64,000 nt of DNA from Pseudomonas fluorescens (GCF_902497785.1 NZ_CABVHK010000004.1:124001-188000); one strand, 5' to 3'; positions 9,104 through 18,907 are shown, counted from the stretch's first letter. Notes: a model not told the origin generated them from the sequence alone. Numbers and translations are program-made.

Positions 9104-11178
9104 CGGTCACGCTCGGTGGCCTGAAGTCGCGCGCAGGCGAGCAGTTCCAGGCGCCGCGCGGCATCCGGGTGATCGAGCAACGCTTCGGCATCGCCGGGCA
9201 AACGCCGCGACCAGTTGGGGTGCGCGTCGATGGTGCCGGGCAGGTTGGCCTGCTGTTCGATGCCCAAGGCATCCTCCAGCGGCAGCAACACCAGTGGCGC
9301 GCGGGTATGCCCGAGAAAGCGAATCGCCGCGTCGAGCACCTGATCGGTTTCGTGGGACTCTTCGCGGAAGTTCTGCGGGTCTTCGCTCAACACCCGGCGC
9401 AAGCCTTCGCGCTCGCGTTCGCGATGATGACGCCACTCGATTTCGCCGGTGGCGTCGACCAGGCCGAGGCGGGCGTTCCAGTCGATGTCACGGCCATGCC
9501 ACCAGCCATTCAGCGTCGGCAAGTCGTGGGTGCTGGTGGTTGCCAGCGCGTTGTCCGGCCAGTCGAGAATCGGTTTGAAATGCGCGTTGTCCTGTTCGAA
9601 CAGCATCACACGCATGCCGAGGATCGAGCGGGCGATGAGTTTTTCCCGCAGGCCTTCCGGCACGGTGCCGAGGTCTTCGCCGAGGACGATAGCCTGATGA
9701 CGATGGGACTCGAGCGACAGCAAGCGCAGCATGTCGTCGATCGGGTAATAAAGGTAAGCGCCGTCAGCGGGTGAGGCGCCATTGGGGATCACCCACAGCC
9801 GTTGCAGGCCCATGACGTGATCGATGCGCAGGCCGCCGGCATGAGCGAAGTTGGCCCGGAGCATTTCAATAAAGGCGCGGAAGCCGTTGCGCACCAGCCC
9901 TTCGGGCGAGAACGCGGAAATCCCCCAGCCCTGACCCGTGCGATTGAGAATGTCCGGCGGCGCGCCCACGGTCAGCGAGGCCAGCAGTTCATCCTGACGG
10001 CTCCAGGCCTGGCTGCCGCCGCCGTCGGCACCGACGGCCAGATCCGCGATCAGGCCGATGCTCATGCCACTGCTGCGAGCGGCAGTTTGCGCACGCTCCA
10101 GGCAACGGGTGATCAGCCATTGGCAGAACGCAAAAAAGCCGATCCGGCCGGCGTTTTCTTCGGCAAATTCAGCCAATGCCGCGCTGCGCGGGTCGCGCCA
10201 TTGCTCTGGCCATTCGCGCCAGTCGAGGTTTTCGCCCTTGGCGGCGCGAGCCTCTTGAATGGCCTCGAAACGGCAATGGTTTTCAAGGGCTTCGCCCGCA
10301 GCGTGGCGGAAGCTGCTGAAGTCGGCATGCAGCGGGTGTTCGCCCTGCACAAAGCCTTCGTACAACGCCTGCAACAAGCGGTGCTTGGCTTCGGCCGCGA
10401 CGGGCCAGTCAATCAGGGGCTGTTCTTCGAGATGCTTGAGTTCAGCGGCAAGGCCGGTGGCGTCAATCGCCGTGCGCACCGCGCGCTCGCCAAGGATCGC
10501 GCCCGGCGCGGCATACAGGCTGTTGAGAAACAGACGGCTGGAGGGCGAATACGGGCTGTAGCGCTGGGAGTCGCTGCCGAACATCGCGTGCAGCGGGCTG
10601 ATCGCCAGCGCTTCGGCGCCCCGTTCACCGGCGACCCGGGCGAGCTCTTCCAGCGCTTGGGTGTCGCCGAACCCACCGTCCCCGGGACGTCGCAATGAAT
10701 ACAGTTGCACGCTGAGCCCCCAGGCGCGGGGGATCGGGCTGTCCACGGCATCACCGACGCTGTAACAGCGGGTCGGTGCCACCGCCAGGGTAAAGGATTG
10801 TCCGTCGATGCTGACGTGCTGATAACCGACCGGAATCAGGCCGGGCAGCATGGCCTCGGCATCCAGTTTCAAGCTGAGTCGCGAACCGTCTTCGAGGTGA
10901 ATCTCGCAAGGGGTCTCTGGTGCAAAATAATGCGCCAGGCTAAGGCCGATTCCGAAGTCTGCGGTCAGCAGTGGCGGCAAATGCCGGGTTTGCTGTACCT
11001 GCAGTAATTCCAGCAGGCTGGCGTCAATTTCCTGGGCGCTGCCGGCAGGGTGGCCGAGTCCGGTGAGGACGTTGCGCAGCACGGACGGAGCGACTTTCTG
11101 CGGGCGGCCGTTGGCGTCGATCCAGTCGACCGCCAGGCCTGCCCGGCTGGCCAGTATTTCAAGTTGCGCATCACTCAT
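9100..11178 (-). CDS. malQ: 4-alpha-glucanotransferase MalQ
   Basis: A 692-residue GH77 amylomaltase that disproportionates maltooligosaccharides by transferring glucan units between chains. Conserved blocks are IGLIADLAVGADGGGS, GGLRIDHVMGLQRLW (nucleophile Asp), VLGEDLGTVP (acid Glu) and STHDLPTLNGWW (third Asp). The N-terminal extension before the barrel is typical of proteobacterial MalQ. ATG 11178 overlaps the treZ stop (ATGA), and its own stop overlaps the treY start, so treZ-malQ-treY form a translationally coupled block. Here its likely job is to recycle short chains too small for TreY into longer substrates. Confidence 0.95.
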   Translation of the reverse strand: MSDAQLEILASRAGLAVDWIDANGRPQKVAPSVLRNVLTGLGHPAGSAQEIDASLLELLQVQQTRHLPPLLTADFGIGLSLAHYFAPETPCEIHLEDGSRLSLKLDAEAMLPGLIPVGYQHVSIDGQSFTLAVAPTRCYSVGDAVDSPIPRAWGLSVQLYSLRRPGDGGFGDTQALEELARVAGERGAEALAISPLHAMFGSDSQRYSPYSPSSRLFLNSLYAAPGAILGERAVRTAIDATGLAAELKHLEEQPLIDWPVAAEAKHRLLQALYEGFVQGEHPLHADFSSFRHAAGEALENHCRFEAIQEARAAKGENLDWREWPEQWRDPRSAALAEFAEENAGRIGFFAFCQWLITRCLERAQTAARSSGMSIGLIADLAVGADGGGSQAWSRQDELLASLTVGAPPDILNRTGQGWGISAFSPEGLVRNGFRAFIEMLRANFAHAGGLRIDHVMGLQRLWVIPNGASPADGAYLYYPIDDMLRLLSLESHRHQAIVLGEDLGTVPEGLREKLIARSILGMRVMLFEQDNAHFKPILDWPDNALATTSTHDLPTLNGWWHGRDIDWNARLGLVDATGEIEWRHHREREREGLRRVLSEDPQNFREESHETDQVLDAAIRFLGHTRAPLVLLPLEDALGIEQQANLPGTIDAHPNWSRRLPGDAEALLDHPDAARRLELLACARLQATERDR

Positions 11179-12971
11179 TGGCGCTCTCCATCCAGGGGTA
11201 GCAAAGGGGCTGCGGCCGTGAGGCTGACTAGCGCGCAATACGGGGCAAGCGTGCCCCGTTCCAGCAGGTCGGCGGACCCCGAGGGATGTTCGAACAACAA
11301 CGAGGCGCCGGCCTGTGGGGAGTGGACCACTGGCGTGTCGCGGAGGTTCAGGTCAATGCGCAGCTGACTGCCATCGCCCAGTTGCCAGCGCGCCATTACC
11401 GCACCGTTGGCCAGTACGTCGGCACCCAGCGGAAGGGCGCCGGGCACGCGTGGAATGATCTGTTGATGGCGGATTTTCAACAGTTGGCGATACAACTCAT
11501 AGATCCCGGATTGTTGACTCGTGGTCAGATCGGGGCGCGAATCCTCGAACGTCTGCTGCGCGTTCGGGTCGGGAATCCGTTCACGTCTTTCCGGATCGGC
11601 AAACGCATCGAACGCGGAAAACTCGTTGCGTCGACCTTCACGAACCAATTCCGCCAGCTCACCGTGATGGCTGGTGAAGAACAGGAACGGTTGTTCGGCG
11701 GCGAACTCGTCGCCCATAAACATCAGCGGGATCATCGGCGACAACAGCAACAGGACGGTCGCGGCTTTCAGTGCGTCCGGGTGGGTCAGTTGGTGCAGCC
11801 GTTCGCCAAATGCACGATTGCCGATCTGATCATGGTTTTGCAGGAACAGGACGAACGCGCTGGGCGGCAGGTGCCCGCTGGGCTCGCCCCGGGCTTCACC
11901 GTGCTGGTTAGTGTGGCCCTGAAACACAAAACCCTGGCTCAGGCAGCGCGCCAGTTTTTCCGTGGGATCGTCGGCGTAATCGGCGTAATAGGCATCAGTT
12001 TCGCCAGTCAGCAAAACGTGCAAGGCGTTATGGCCGTCGTCGTTCCACTGCGCGTCGTAACCTTCCTGGAGCAAGCTGGCCTGGTTGTGTTCGTTCTCGA
12101 CGGTCAGCCAGACGTGTCGCGCAGGGTCAGTCTGCTCGCGGATACGTTGGGCCAGTTCCTGGAGAAAATCCGGACTTTTGATCGCGTGCACCGCGTCGAA
12201 ACGCAACCCGTCGAAGCGGTATTCGAGCAACCACATCAGGGCATTGTCGATGAAGAAGTCACGCACCTCGCGTCGCTGGAAGTCGATGGCCGCACCCCAT
12301 GGCGTGTGTTTGTCTTCATTGAAGAACGCCTTGGCATAACGATGCAGGTAATTGCCGTCCGGGCCGAAGTGGTTGTAGACCACGTCAAGCATCACCGCCA
12401 GGCCATGGCCGTGAGCGGTGTCGATCAAATGTTTGAGTTGTTCGGGGGTGCCATAAGAGGCCTGGGGCGCGTAGGGCAGCACGCCGTCGTAGCCCCAATT
12501 GCGCTCGCCGGGGAATTGCGCGATGGGCATCAGCTCGATGGCCGTGATGCCCAGGCCCGCGAGGCGCGCCAGTTGCTGTTCGACCTGGCTGAAACCGCCC
12601 AGCGCACCGACGTGCAATTCGTAGATCACCGCCTCGTGCCAGGGCCGCCCCAGCCATTCGCGGTGTCGCCAGGTGTAGGCGAGGGGATCGACCACGATGC
12701 TGTGCTGCTGAACGTCCCCGGCCTGTGCGCGGGACGCGGGATCGGGGACTTCGATTTCACCGTCGATGTTGTAGCGATATCGCGTGCCGGCGGGGCAGCG
12801 GGTGTTGATCACGAACCAGCCATCGGCCTGAGGCAGTAGCGGCAAGGATTGTCCATCTTCCAGTTCAACACTGACAAAAAACGCATCTGGCGCCCACAAG
12901 GCAAAACGCGTGTGCTCTGCGTCCAGCATGATTGCGCCGTGGGGCCAGGTCTCAAGGGTCCGTAACGGCAT
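11175..12971 (-). CDS. treZ: Maltooligosyltrehalose trehalohydrolase TreZ
   Basis: A 598-residue GH13 enzyme that hydrolyses maltooligosyltrehalose to free trehalose plus a shortened maltooligosaccharide. An N-terminal CBM48-like domain (RFALWAPDAFFVSVELEDG) is followed by MLDVVYNHFGPDGNYL, GLRFDAVHAI (nucleophile), TVENEHN (acid) and LQNHDQIGNRA. I used ATG 12971; an in-frame TTG lies at 12977 and is closer to the AGGAG at about 12983-12987, so the true start may be six bases earlier. It follows glgA by 15 bp and overlaps malQ. It completes the TreY-TreZ route. Confidence 0.95.
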   Translation of the reverse strand: MPLRTLETWPHGAIMLDAEHTRFALWAPDAFFVSVELEDGQSLPLLPQADGWFVINTRCPAGTRYRYNIDGEIEVPDPASRAQAGDVQQHSIVVDPLAYTWRHREWLGRPWHEAVIYELHVGALGGFSQVEQQLARLAGLGITAIELMPIAQFPGERNWGYDGVLPYAPQASYGTPEQLKHLIDTAHGHGLAVMLDVVYNHFGPDGNYLHRYAKAFFNEDKHTPWGAAIDFQRREVRDFFIDNALMWLLEYRFDGLRFDAVHAIKSPDFLQELAQRIREQTDPARHVWLTVENEHNQASLLQEGYDAQWNDDGHNALHVLLTGETDAYYADYADDPTEKLARCLSQGFVFQGHTNQHGEARGEPSGHLPPSAFVLFLQNHDQIGNRAFGERLHQLTHPDALKAATVLLLLSPMIPLMFMGDEFAAEQPFLFFTSHHGELAELVREGRRNEFSAFDAFADPERRERIPDPNAQQTFEDSRPDLTTSQQSGIYELYRQLLKIRHQQIIPRVPGALPLGADVLANGAVMARWQLGDGSQLRIDLNLRDTPVVHSPQAGASLLFEHPSGSADLLERGTLAPYCALVSLTAAAPLLPLDGERQ

Positions 12972-12986
12972 CTTCAAAAAAACTCC

Positions 12987-14573
12987 TTACTGATGTTTCG
13001 ATTTCCCCAGCGCCTTGGCGACAAGCTGTTCGTAAAGTTCGGCGTAGGGTTCGACCGCTTTGCACCAGTTGAATGGCGCTGCCATGGCGCGGCAGCGCAT
13101 GGCGTTGAGCAGGCCGGGAAAGGCGAATACCTTGAAGGCGCGACTCAGGGCTTCCTGATAGCTCTCGACCGTGGATTCGTTGAACAGGAAGCCGGTGACA
13201 CCGTTCTCAATGGTGTCGGCCAGGCCGCCCGTATTGCGCGCCACCGGCAGCGAGCCAAAGCGCTGGGCATACATCTGGCTCAGGCCGCAGGGCTCGTAAC
13301 GCGATGGCATCAGGAGGAAATCGCTGCCGGCAAACATGCGGCGGGCGTCGGTTTCGTTGAAGCCGATGCGCACACCGATCTGGCCCGGGAAGCGCAGGGC
13401 CAGTTCGCGCATGGCTTGCTCTTCCTCCGGCTCGCCACGACCGATGATCGCGATCTGGCCACCCGATTTCACGATGTACTCGGAGACGGCTTCGGTGAGG
13501 TCCAGGCCTTTCTGGTAGACCAGTCGCGACACCACGGCAAACAGCGGTCCTTCGCAATCGTCCAGGCCAAACAGGTCGCGGACGTGGGCCGCATTGACCG
13601 CTTTGCCTTCCCAGTCACCGATGCTGAACGGGCGGAACAGGTGCGGGTCAGTCGCCGCGTCCCAGCTCTCGTCGATGCCATTGGGAATCCCGCTGAGCAG
13701 GCCTTGCTGGGTCTTGGCGGCGAGAAAACCGTCGAGACCGCAGCCGAAGTCCGGCGTGGTGATTTCCTGAGCGTAAGTGGCGCTGACCGTGGTGATGTGG
13801 CTGGAATAGGCCATGCCGGCCTTGAGGAACGACATCTTCCCGTAGAACTCCATGCCTTCCTGTTGCAGGGCATGCGCAGGGATGCCCAGCTCCGGGCATG
13901 AGCCAAGACTGGTCACGCCTTGATAGGCAAGGTTGTGAATGGTGAACAGCGTCGGGGTGCGCATGCCGCGCCAGTGCATGTAGGCAGGCGCCAGGCCGGC
14001 GGGCCAGTCATGGGCGTGCACCAGGTCGGGCCGCCAGTGGATTTGCGCGAGGTTGGCGGCGATGTCGGCAGCCGCGAGGCCCAGACGGGCGAAACGAATA
14101 TGGTTGTCCGGCCAGTCGCGACCATTGTTGGCGCCGTAAGGCGAACCTTCGCGCTCGTAGAGTTCAGGGCAAATCAACACGTAGATGACCAGACCGTCGG
14201 GCATGTCCATGCGCCCGATCTTGCACGGTGGCAATGCGGCATGACCGCCCAGCTCACCGACAATGTGAATTGGATTTTCGCTGTGCATCACCTGCGGGTA
14301 ACCGGGAATCAGCACCCGCACATCGTGCAAGTGGGCCATGGCCCGGGGCAGCGCGGCAGAGACGTCGCCCAGACCGCCAGTCTTCACCAGGTCGGCGATT
14401 TCCGACGTCACGAACAACACTTTCTTTCGGTTGGGATTCTGGTTGGCCGCCGGTGTCAGCGTCTTGGTGCCCGGAACGCTGATGGATTGGGCACTTGGGG
14501 CACTCACGGCGCTCGATTCGCCGACCTGCTGATGAGCACGTTCTCCCTGAATATCTAAAGCCGCACTGATCAT
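12987..14573 (-). CDS. glgA: Glycogen synthase GlgA
   Basis: A 528-residue GT5 starch/glycogen synthase that extends alpha-1,4-glucan from a nucleotide-activated glucose. KTGGLGDV at 64-71 is the donor-binding K-X-G-G-L loop, and the C-terminal block PSRYEPCGLSQMYAQ plus ARNTGGLADTI is the retaining-GT signature. About 48 low-complexity residues precede the catalytic domain, as in other Pseudomonas GlgA. It is the first gene of the minus-strand cluster; the 556-bp upstream gap must hold the promoter. No glgC, glgB, glgE or treS lies in this window, so donor supply and branching are encoded elsewhere. Confidence 0.95.
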   Translation of the reverse strand: MISAALDIQGERAHQQVGESSAVSAPSAQSISVPGTKTLTPAANQNPNRKKVLFVTSEIADLVKTGGLGDVSAALPRAMAHLHDVRVLIPGYPQVMHSENPIHIVGELGGHAALPPCKIGRMDMPDGLVIYVLICPELYEREGSPYGANNGRDWPDNHIRFARLGLAAADIAANLAQIHWRPDLVHAHDWPAGLAPAYMHWRGMRTPTLFTIHNLAYQGVTSLGSCPELGIPAHALQQEGMEFYGKMSFLKAGMAYSSHITTVSATYAQEITTPDFGCGLDGFLAAKTQQGLLSGIPNGIDESWDAATDPHLFRPFSIGDWEGKAVNAAHVRDLFGLDDCEGPLFAVVSRLVYQKGLDLTEAVSEYIVKSGGQIAIIGRGEPEEEQAMRELALRFPGQIGVRIGFNETDARRMFAGSDFLLMPSRYEPCGLSQMYAQRFGSLPVARNTGGLADTIENGVTGFLFNESTVESYQEALSRAFKVFAFPGLLNAMRCRAMAAPFNWCKAVEPYAELYEQLVAKALGKSKHQ

Positions 14574-15129
14574 GTGAATCTCCCGTGTTTTTTAATCTAA
14601 TTCTCAGGTCTGACAAACAGTGTTTCTTGACCAATTCCTGTGGCCGGGCGCAAACGCGCGACGCATAGACGAGCAAGCGCTGGCCATGCGCTGAGGCAGA
14701 ATGGCTGGATGAGACATTGCAAGGATTGCACCAGTCGCAACGCACCTACCGTTCAGAGGACCGACCACGAACGACAAAAGTTTCGATTATTTTTGCGCTT
14801 TGTGACCGACCGGTTTTCCCCCGCGAAAATGAGTCTAGGCCAGAACTTAGAGCGGTGAGAGGCAGATAGCAAAATTGTTCGACAATCGGTCCAAAGAGGT
14901 ACGGACGTGCCTGATTGCGACGAAAACGCCCCGACGAAGTGCATGTTTTTTTGCGATTCAGCGCCAAAATGTCACTCGGTGGTCACCTCAATGTGCGAGC
15001 GCTTGCACGTTGGCGCACCGTCGTGGTGCGCACACGGGTCCCGCTTTTGGCCGAACCGCTGCCTTACCGCCCGCAGGTGTGCCTTGTTATAGTTCGGGCC
15101 TCTTTTTTGCCCGGTAAAGGATCACTGCC
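14574..15129. other. 556-bp intergenic region between divergent genes
   Basis: This gap separates glgA (leftward) from the dienoyl-CoA isomerase gene (rightward) and must hold promoters for both. No credible gene is visible. It contains a perfect 7-bp inverted repeat at 15013-15031 (GCGCACC, 5-base loop, GGTGCGC). A TTGTTATAGT stretch near 15083-15092 could be part of a promoter for the isomerase gene. The length is unusual for this gene-dense window; an untranslated leader or small RNA is possible but nothing specific supports one. Confidence 0.5.
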
Positions 15130-15942
15130 ATGTCTGAGTACACTGCGTTCACCGTCGAACTGAACGACAAAATTGCCCATGTGCAGATCAATCGCCCGGA
15201 GAAGATCAATTCGATGAACGCTGCGTTCTGGAGCGATATCATCGAGATTTTCCAGTGGATCGACGACACCGACGAAGTGCGCGTGGTGGTGCTCAGTGGC
15301 GCCGGCAAACATTTCTCTTCCGGCATTGATCTGATGATGCTCGCCGGCGTCGCCAACGAGCTGGGCAAGGATGTCGGCCGCAATGCGCGCCTGTTGCGCC
15401 GCAAGATTCTCGCGCTGCAGGCGTCTTTCAACGCTGTCGATAATTGCCGCAAACCGGTACTCGCAGCGATCCAGGGCTATTGCCTGGGTGGCGCGATTGA
15501 CCTGATCGCCGCCTGCGACATGCGCTACGCGGCAGAGGATGCACAATTCTCGATCAAGGAAATCGATATCGGCATGGCTGCCGACGTCGGCACCCTGCAA
15601 CGCTTGCCGCGGATCATCGGCGACGGCATGCTGCGTGAACTGGCTTACACTGGTCGCTCGTTCGGCGCTGATGAGGCACGCAGCATGGGGCTGGTCAATC
15701 GCGTCTACAGCGACGCCGCCAGCTTGCTCGACGGTGTCATGGGCATCGCCCGCGAGATCGCCGGCAAATCACCGATTGCGATCACCGGCACGAAAGAGAT
15801 GATCAGCTACATGCGTGATCACCGCATCGACGACGGCCTCGAATATGTCGCCACCTGGAACGCCGCCATGCTGCAATCCACTGACTTGCGCGTGGCCATG
15901 GCCGCCCATATGAGCAAACAGAAACCCGAATTTCTGGATTGA
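15130..15942 (+). CDS. Delta3,5-delta2,4-dienoyl-CoA isomerase (crotonase family)
   Basis: A 270-residue crotonase-fold protein. GAGKHFSSGIDLMM forms the CoA-ester oxyanion loop. The block EIDIGMAADVGTLQRLPR at about 140-157 closely matches the ECH1-type isomerase signature, in which the Glu and Asp residues move protons to convert 3,5-dienoyl-CoA into 2,4-dienoyl-CoA during breakdown of unsaturated fatty acids. A plain enoyl-CoA hydratase would have two Glu at the equivalent places, so the isomerase call is preferred. It precedes nudC by 7 bp on the same strand, so the two are probably co-transcribed. Confidence 0.88.
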   Translation: MSEYTAFTVELNDKIAHVQINRPEKINSMNAAFWSDIIEIFQWIDDTDEVRVVVLSGAGKHFSSGIDLMMLAGVANELGKDVGRNARLLRRKILALQASFNAVDNCRKPVLAAIQGYCLGGAIDLIAACDMRYAAEDAQFSIKEIDIGMAADVGTLQRLPRIIGDGMLRELAYTGRSFGADEARSMGLVNRVYSDAASLLDGVMGIAREIAGKSPIAITGTKEMISYMRDHRIDDGLEYVATWNAAMLQSTDLRVAMAAHMSKQKPEFLD

Positions 15943-15949
15943 TTGAAAA

Positions 15950-16780
15950 ATGACTTCACGCTGGACCACCGCAGTACTGGACACCGATCAACCGGGCGGC
16001 TGGGCCGTTGCGCGCAGCCCCGAAGGCTTTCTGTTCGATGACAATGGCGCGCTGTTCCCGCGCGAATGGCTCAAGCGTCAGGACCTGGCGATTCTCGCCG
16101 AGCATGGCATTGGTCATCTGGATGGCGAGCCGGTGTACCTGCTGGAACTGCGCAGTCACAGCGACGTGCCGGGCTGCAACTGGAAAGGCCTGCGGGCGTT
16201 CATGCTCGAGGGCGACCACACGGTGTATAAGGTGCTCGGTTATGCCGCGCAAATCGGCACCTGGGCTCGCGAACACCGTTTCTGCGGCCATTGCGGGCAG
16301 CCGGCCAGGCAGGTGCCGCGTGAGCGGGCGATGTATTGCGAACCGTGCGATTTGCGTGCTTACCCACGCATTTCGCCGAGCATGATCGTGCTGATCACTC
16401 GTGGCGATGAAATCCTTCTGGCGCGCTCACCGCGGTTTGTCACCGGGGTCTACAGCACGCTGGCGGGTTTTGCCGAGCCGGGCGAATCGGCCGAAGAGTG
16501 TCTGGTCCGCGAGGTGCGCGAAGAGGTGCAGATCGAAGTCAAAAACATCCAGTACCTGGGCAGTCAGTGCTGGCCGTTCCCGCACTCGATGATGCTGGGC
16601 TTTCACGCCGAGTACGCCGGTGGCGAGATTGTCTGCCAGGAAGACGAGATCGAAGACGCCCAGTGGTTCAATGTGCACGATCTGCCGCCGTTGCCGGCGT
16701 CACGCTCGATTGCCCGTTACCTGATCGACGTCTATGTGGCGCGGCGCTTAGGCCACGCTGAACCAGTGTTGCCAGGCTAG
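15950..16780 (+). CDS. nudC: NADH pyrophosphatase / NAD-cap hydrolase NudC
   Basis: A 276-residue Nudix hydrolase that splits NAD(H) to NMN and AMP and, in characterised NudC, removes NAD caps from RNA. A zinc ribbon with Cys112, Cys115, Cys130 and Cys133 precedes the Nudix box at about 173-195 ([20 protein letters not shown]). The usual Gly after EE is Gln here (EEVQI). The NADH-specific S-Q-P-W-P-F-P motif reads SQCWPFPHS, with Cys replacing the first Pro. Both changes leave the catalytic Glu residues intact. Its 3' end overlaps the convergent permease gene by 33 bp. Confidence 0.93.
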   Translation: MTSRWTTAVLDTDQPGGWAVARSPEGFLFDDNGALFPREWLKRQDLAILAEHGIGHLDGEPVYLLELRSHSDVPGCNWKGLRAFMLEGDHTVYKVLGYAAQIGTWAREHRFCGHCGQPARQVPRERAMYCEPCDLRAYPRISPSMIVLITRGDEILLARSPRFVTGVYSTLAGFAEPGESAEECLVREVREEVQIEVKNIQYLGSQCWPFPHSMMLGFHAEYAGGEIVCQEDEIEDAQWFNVHDLPPLPASRSIARYLIDVYVARRLGHAEPVLPG

Positions 16781-17527
16781 GCGCACGGTCAGGCCGAGCA
16801 CCACGGTAATGAACACCGGGCGAATGAATTTGGCTCCGCCGCTGATGGCGGAGCGCGCGCCGAAGAAGGCGCCGACCATCACCGACAGGCCCATGCTCAG
16901 GCCGATGACCCAGTCTACTTGACCGGAAAAGATGAACACCGACAGCGCCGCAATGTTGCTGACGAAGTTCATGCTGCGGGCCACGCCGCTGGCCTTCACC
17001 AGATCGATGGGGTACATCAGCAGGCTGCTGACGGTCCAGAACGCACCCGTGCCGGGGCCGGCCACGCCGTCGTAGAAACCGAGGCTGAAGCCTTGCGTCG
17101 ATTGCCACTTTTTCCTGATCGGTGCGTTGCTGTCCAGCGGCGCTTTGGGCGTGCCGCCGAACAACAGGTAAAGACCGCAGGCAAACACGATCACCGGCAG
17201 CATCTTATTCAACCATTCGGCGGGCAGATAATGCGCGACCACGGCACCGGTCAAGGCACCGATCAGCGTACCGACGATGGCGTGCACCCACTGCCGGGGA
17301 TGGAACAGCTTGCGTCGGTAGAAGGTGAAACTGGCGGTGGCCGAGCCGAAGGTCGAGCTAAGTTTGTTGGTGCCGAGCACCAGGTGCGGCGGCAGGCCGG
17401 CGGTGAGCAACGCCGGCGTGGTCAACAGCCCGCCACCGCCAGCAATGGCGTCGATGAAACCGGCAACAAAGGCGACGACGGCCAGAATGGCCAAGGTGGT
17501 GAGGTCAACACTGAGTTCGAAAGGCAT
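16748..17527 (-). CDS. TauE/SafE (TSUP) family permease
   Basis: A 259-residue inner-membrane protein with about eight hydrophobic segments in two similar halves. The first-half signature [18 protein letters not shown] and the related second-half block ([14 protein letters not shown]) are typical of the sulphite/organosulphonate exporter family. Substrates of family members are small anions such as sulphite, taurine or sulphoacetate; nothing here tells which. It converges on nudC with a 33-bp overlap, and a family A hairpin lies upstream of it at 17652. Confidence 0.9.
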   Translation of the reverse strand: MPFELSVDLTTLAILAVVAFVAGFIDAIAGGGGLLTTPALLTAGLPPHLVLGTNKLSSTFGSATASFTFYRRKLFHPRQWVHAIVGTLIGALTGAVVAHYLPAEWLNKMLPVIVFACGLYLLFGGTPKAPLDSNAPIRKKWQSTQGFSLGFYDGVAGPGTGAFWTVSSLLMYPIDLVKASGVARSMNFVSNIAALSVFIFSGQVDWVIGLSMGLSVMVGAFFGARSAISGGAKFIRPVFITVVLGLTVRLAWQHWFSVA

Positions 17528-17651
17528 GGAATCGGCTTATTCGGCAGGGTGTGCGGGGAGGGCCGATATCTTACCTATATCCAACTTCAGCGGCGACCGA
17601 TTGCTTTTCTACGCGGTGTCAGCGGCTGAAACAGCCCGCCGCAATCCACCC

Positions 17652-17742
17652 CCCCCCCGTAGGAGCTGCCGAAGGCTGCGATCTTTTGATCTTGAAAAAC
17701 AAAAATCAAAAGATCGCAGCCTTCGGCAGCTCCTACGGGGGG
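17652..17742. repeat. Intergenic hairpin repeat, family A
   Basis: An inverted repeat with arms CCCCCCGTAGGAGCTGCCGA through TGCGATCTTTTGAT and their complement, with a loop of about 15 bases. It lies between the TSUP permease start and the DUF1348 stop, so it is positioned to end the TetR-DUF1348 transcript. The arms are nearly identical to those at 5805 and 21612. Confidence 0.85.
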
Positions 17743-17756
17743 ATTGTGCCAGGTGG

Positions 17757-18233
17757 TTACAGGCCCAGGTCCGAAAGGCCCGGATGATCATCCGGCCGAC
17801 GCCCCAGCGGCCAGTGGAATTTGCGTTCGCTTTCCTTGATGGGCAGGTCGTTGATGCAGGCGAAACGGTTGGCCATCAAACCGTTCTCGTCGAACTCCCA
17901 GTTTTCGTTGCCGTAGGAACGGAACCAGTTGCCCGAGTCGTCGTGCCATTCATAGGCGTAGCGCACGGCGATACGGTTATCGGTGAAGGCCCAGAGTTCC
18001 TTGATCAAGCGATAGTCGAGTTCCTTGGCCCATTTACGCGTGAGGAAACCTTTGGCCTCTTCACGGTTGTAGGCGAATTCGGCGCGGTTACGCCATTTGG
18101 TGTCCAGGGTGTAGGCCAGGGACACGCGCTGCGGGTCACGGGAGTTCCAGCCGTCCTCGGCCAGACGGACTTTTTCGATGGCCGATTCACGGGTGAACGG
18201 CGGCAACGGCGGACGAACTTCGGTATCAGACAT
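17757..18233 (-). CDS. DUF1348 / NTF2-like protein
   Basis: A 158-residue NTF2-fold protein. [18 protein letters not shown] is the start of the helical half; [20 protein letters not shown] is the conserved DUF1348 strand region with several aromatic and charged pocket residues. Family members have no established reaction. It lies 56 bp after the TetR gene on the same strand and is probably co-expressed with it and controlled by it. A ligand-binding or small-molecule-processing role is plausible from the fold but unproven. Confidence 0.85.
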   Translation of the reverse strand: MSDTEVRPPLPPFTRESAIEKVRLAEDGWNSRDPQRVSLAYTLDTKWRNRAEFAYNREEAKGFLTRKWAKELDYRLIKELWAFTDNRIAVRYAYEWHDDSGNWFRSYGNENWEFDENGLMANRFACINDLPIKESERKFHWPLGRRPDDHPGLSDLGL

Positions 18234-18289
18234 TCAAGGTTCCCCTTTCAAGTTAACGTTCAAGCAAGTTGTCGGGCTTGGTTAAAGTG

Positions 18290-18841
18290 TTACAGGTCCA
18301 ATAACTTTCGCGCCATGCATTGCGCATTATCGGCGGCACTGTGATCACCCATGACAAGCGCCACGGTAATAGCGCCATCGATCAGGATCAGCAGCTGTCT
18401 GGCCAGCGTCTCCGGATCGTCAGCGCCATATTCGCTGCAGAGCTCGCGCACGTAGTCGAGCAGCTTCTGTTTGTGTTCTTTCGCAACCAGGCGCACCGGG
18501 TCCTGCGGGTCGCCGGTTTCGCCGCTGGTGTTGATGAAGGCGCAGCCACGGAAGCCTTCGCTGGCAAACCAGGCCTTGAGCACGGTAAACAGGTTAAGCA
18601 GGCGATCGGCCGGGGTATCGGCCTGGTCGACAGCGCTTCGGTACCAGTGCATCCAGCGCTCGTCGCGCCGTTGCAAGGCAGCGACCACCAGCTCCTCCTT
18701 GTTGGCGAAGTAGCGGTAAACGCTTTTTCTGGAAACGCCGGCGGTTTTCACCAGAAGGTCCATGCCGGTGGCGGCGATGCCACTTTTGTAGATCAACTTT
18801 TCAGTGACGTCCAGAATGATGTCGCGTGTGAGTTCGTTCAT
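18290..18841 (-). CDS. TetR family transcriptional regulator
   Basis: A 183-residue regulator. The N-terminal helix-turn-helix spans about 5-50, with TGMDLLVKTAGVSRKSVYRY as the recognition segment followed by FANKEELV; the rest is the helical ligand domain. I chose ATG 18841 because an upstream in-frame codon would run into the palindrome at 18854. The palindrome sits 13 bp before the start, as expected for an autorepressor's operator. The downstream DUF1348 gene is the likely co-regulated partner. Ligand unknown. Confidence 0.88.
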   Translation of the reverse strand: MNELTRDIILDVTEKLIYKSGIAATGMDLLVKTAGVSRKSVYRYFANKEELVVAALQRRDERWMHWYRSAVDQADTPADRLLNLFTVLKAWFASEGFRGCAFINTSGETGDPQDPVRLVAKEHKQKLLDYVRELCSEYGADDPETLARQLLILIDGAITVALVMGDHSAADNAQCMARKLLDL

Positions 18842-18853
18842 GGGTCGTACAGT

Positions 18854-18867
18854 AGAACGATCGTTCT
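18854..18867. promoter_or_regulatory. Palindromic operator for the TetR repressor
   Basis: AGAACGATCGTTCT is a perfect 14-bp palindrome, 13 bp upstream of the TetR gene's ATG. Size, symmetry and location fit a TetR-family operator for autoregulation. Binding is inferred. Confidence 0.6.
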
Positions 18868-18907
18868 TCAATATCAAGTGGATGCTTGTGGTGTTTATAA
18901 AATCTAT

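Noticed and set aside
6758..9124. A 788-codon open frame on the plus strand opposite treY
   Set aside because: It mirrors treY codon positions, has no recognisable domain, and is typical of antisense frames in high-GC DNA.
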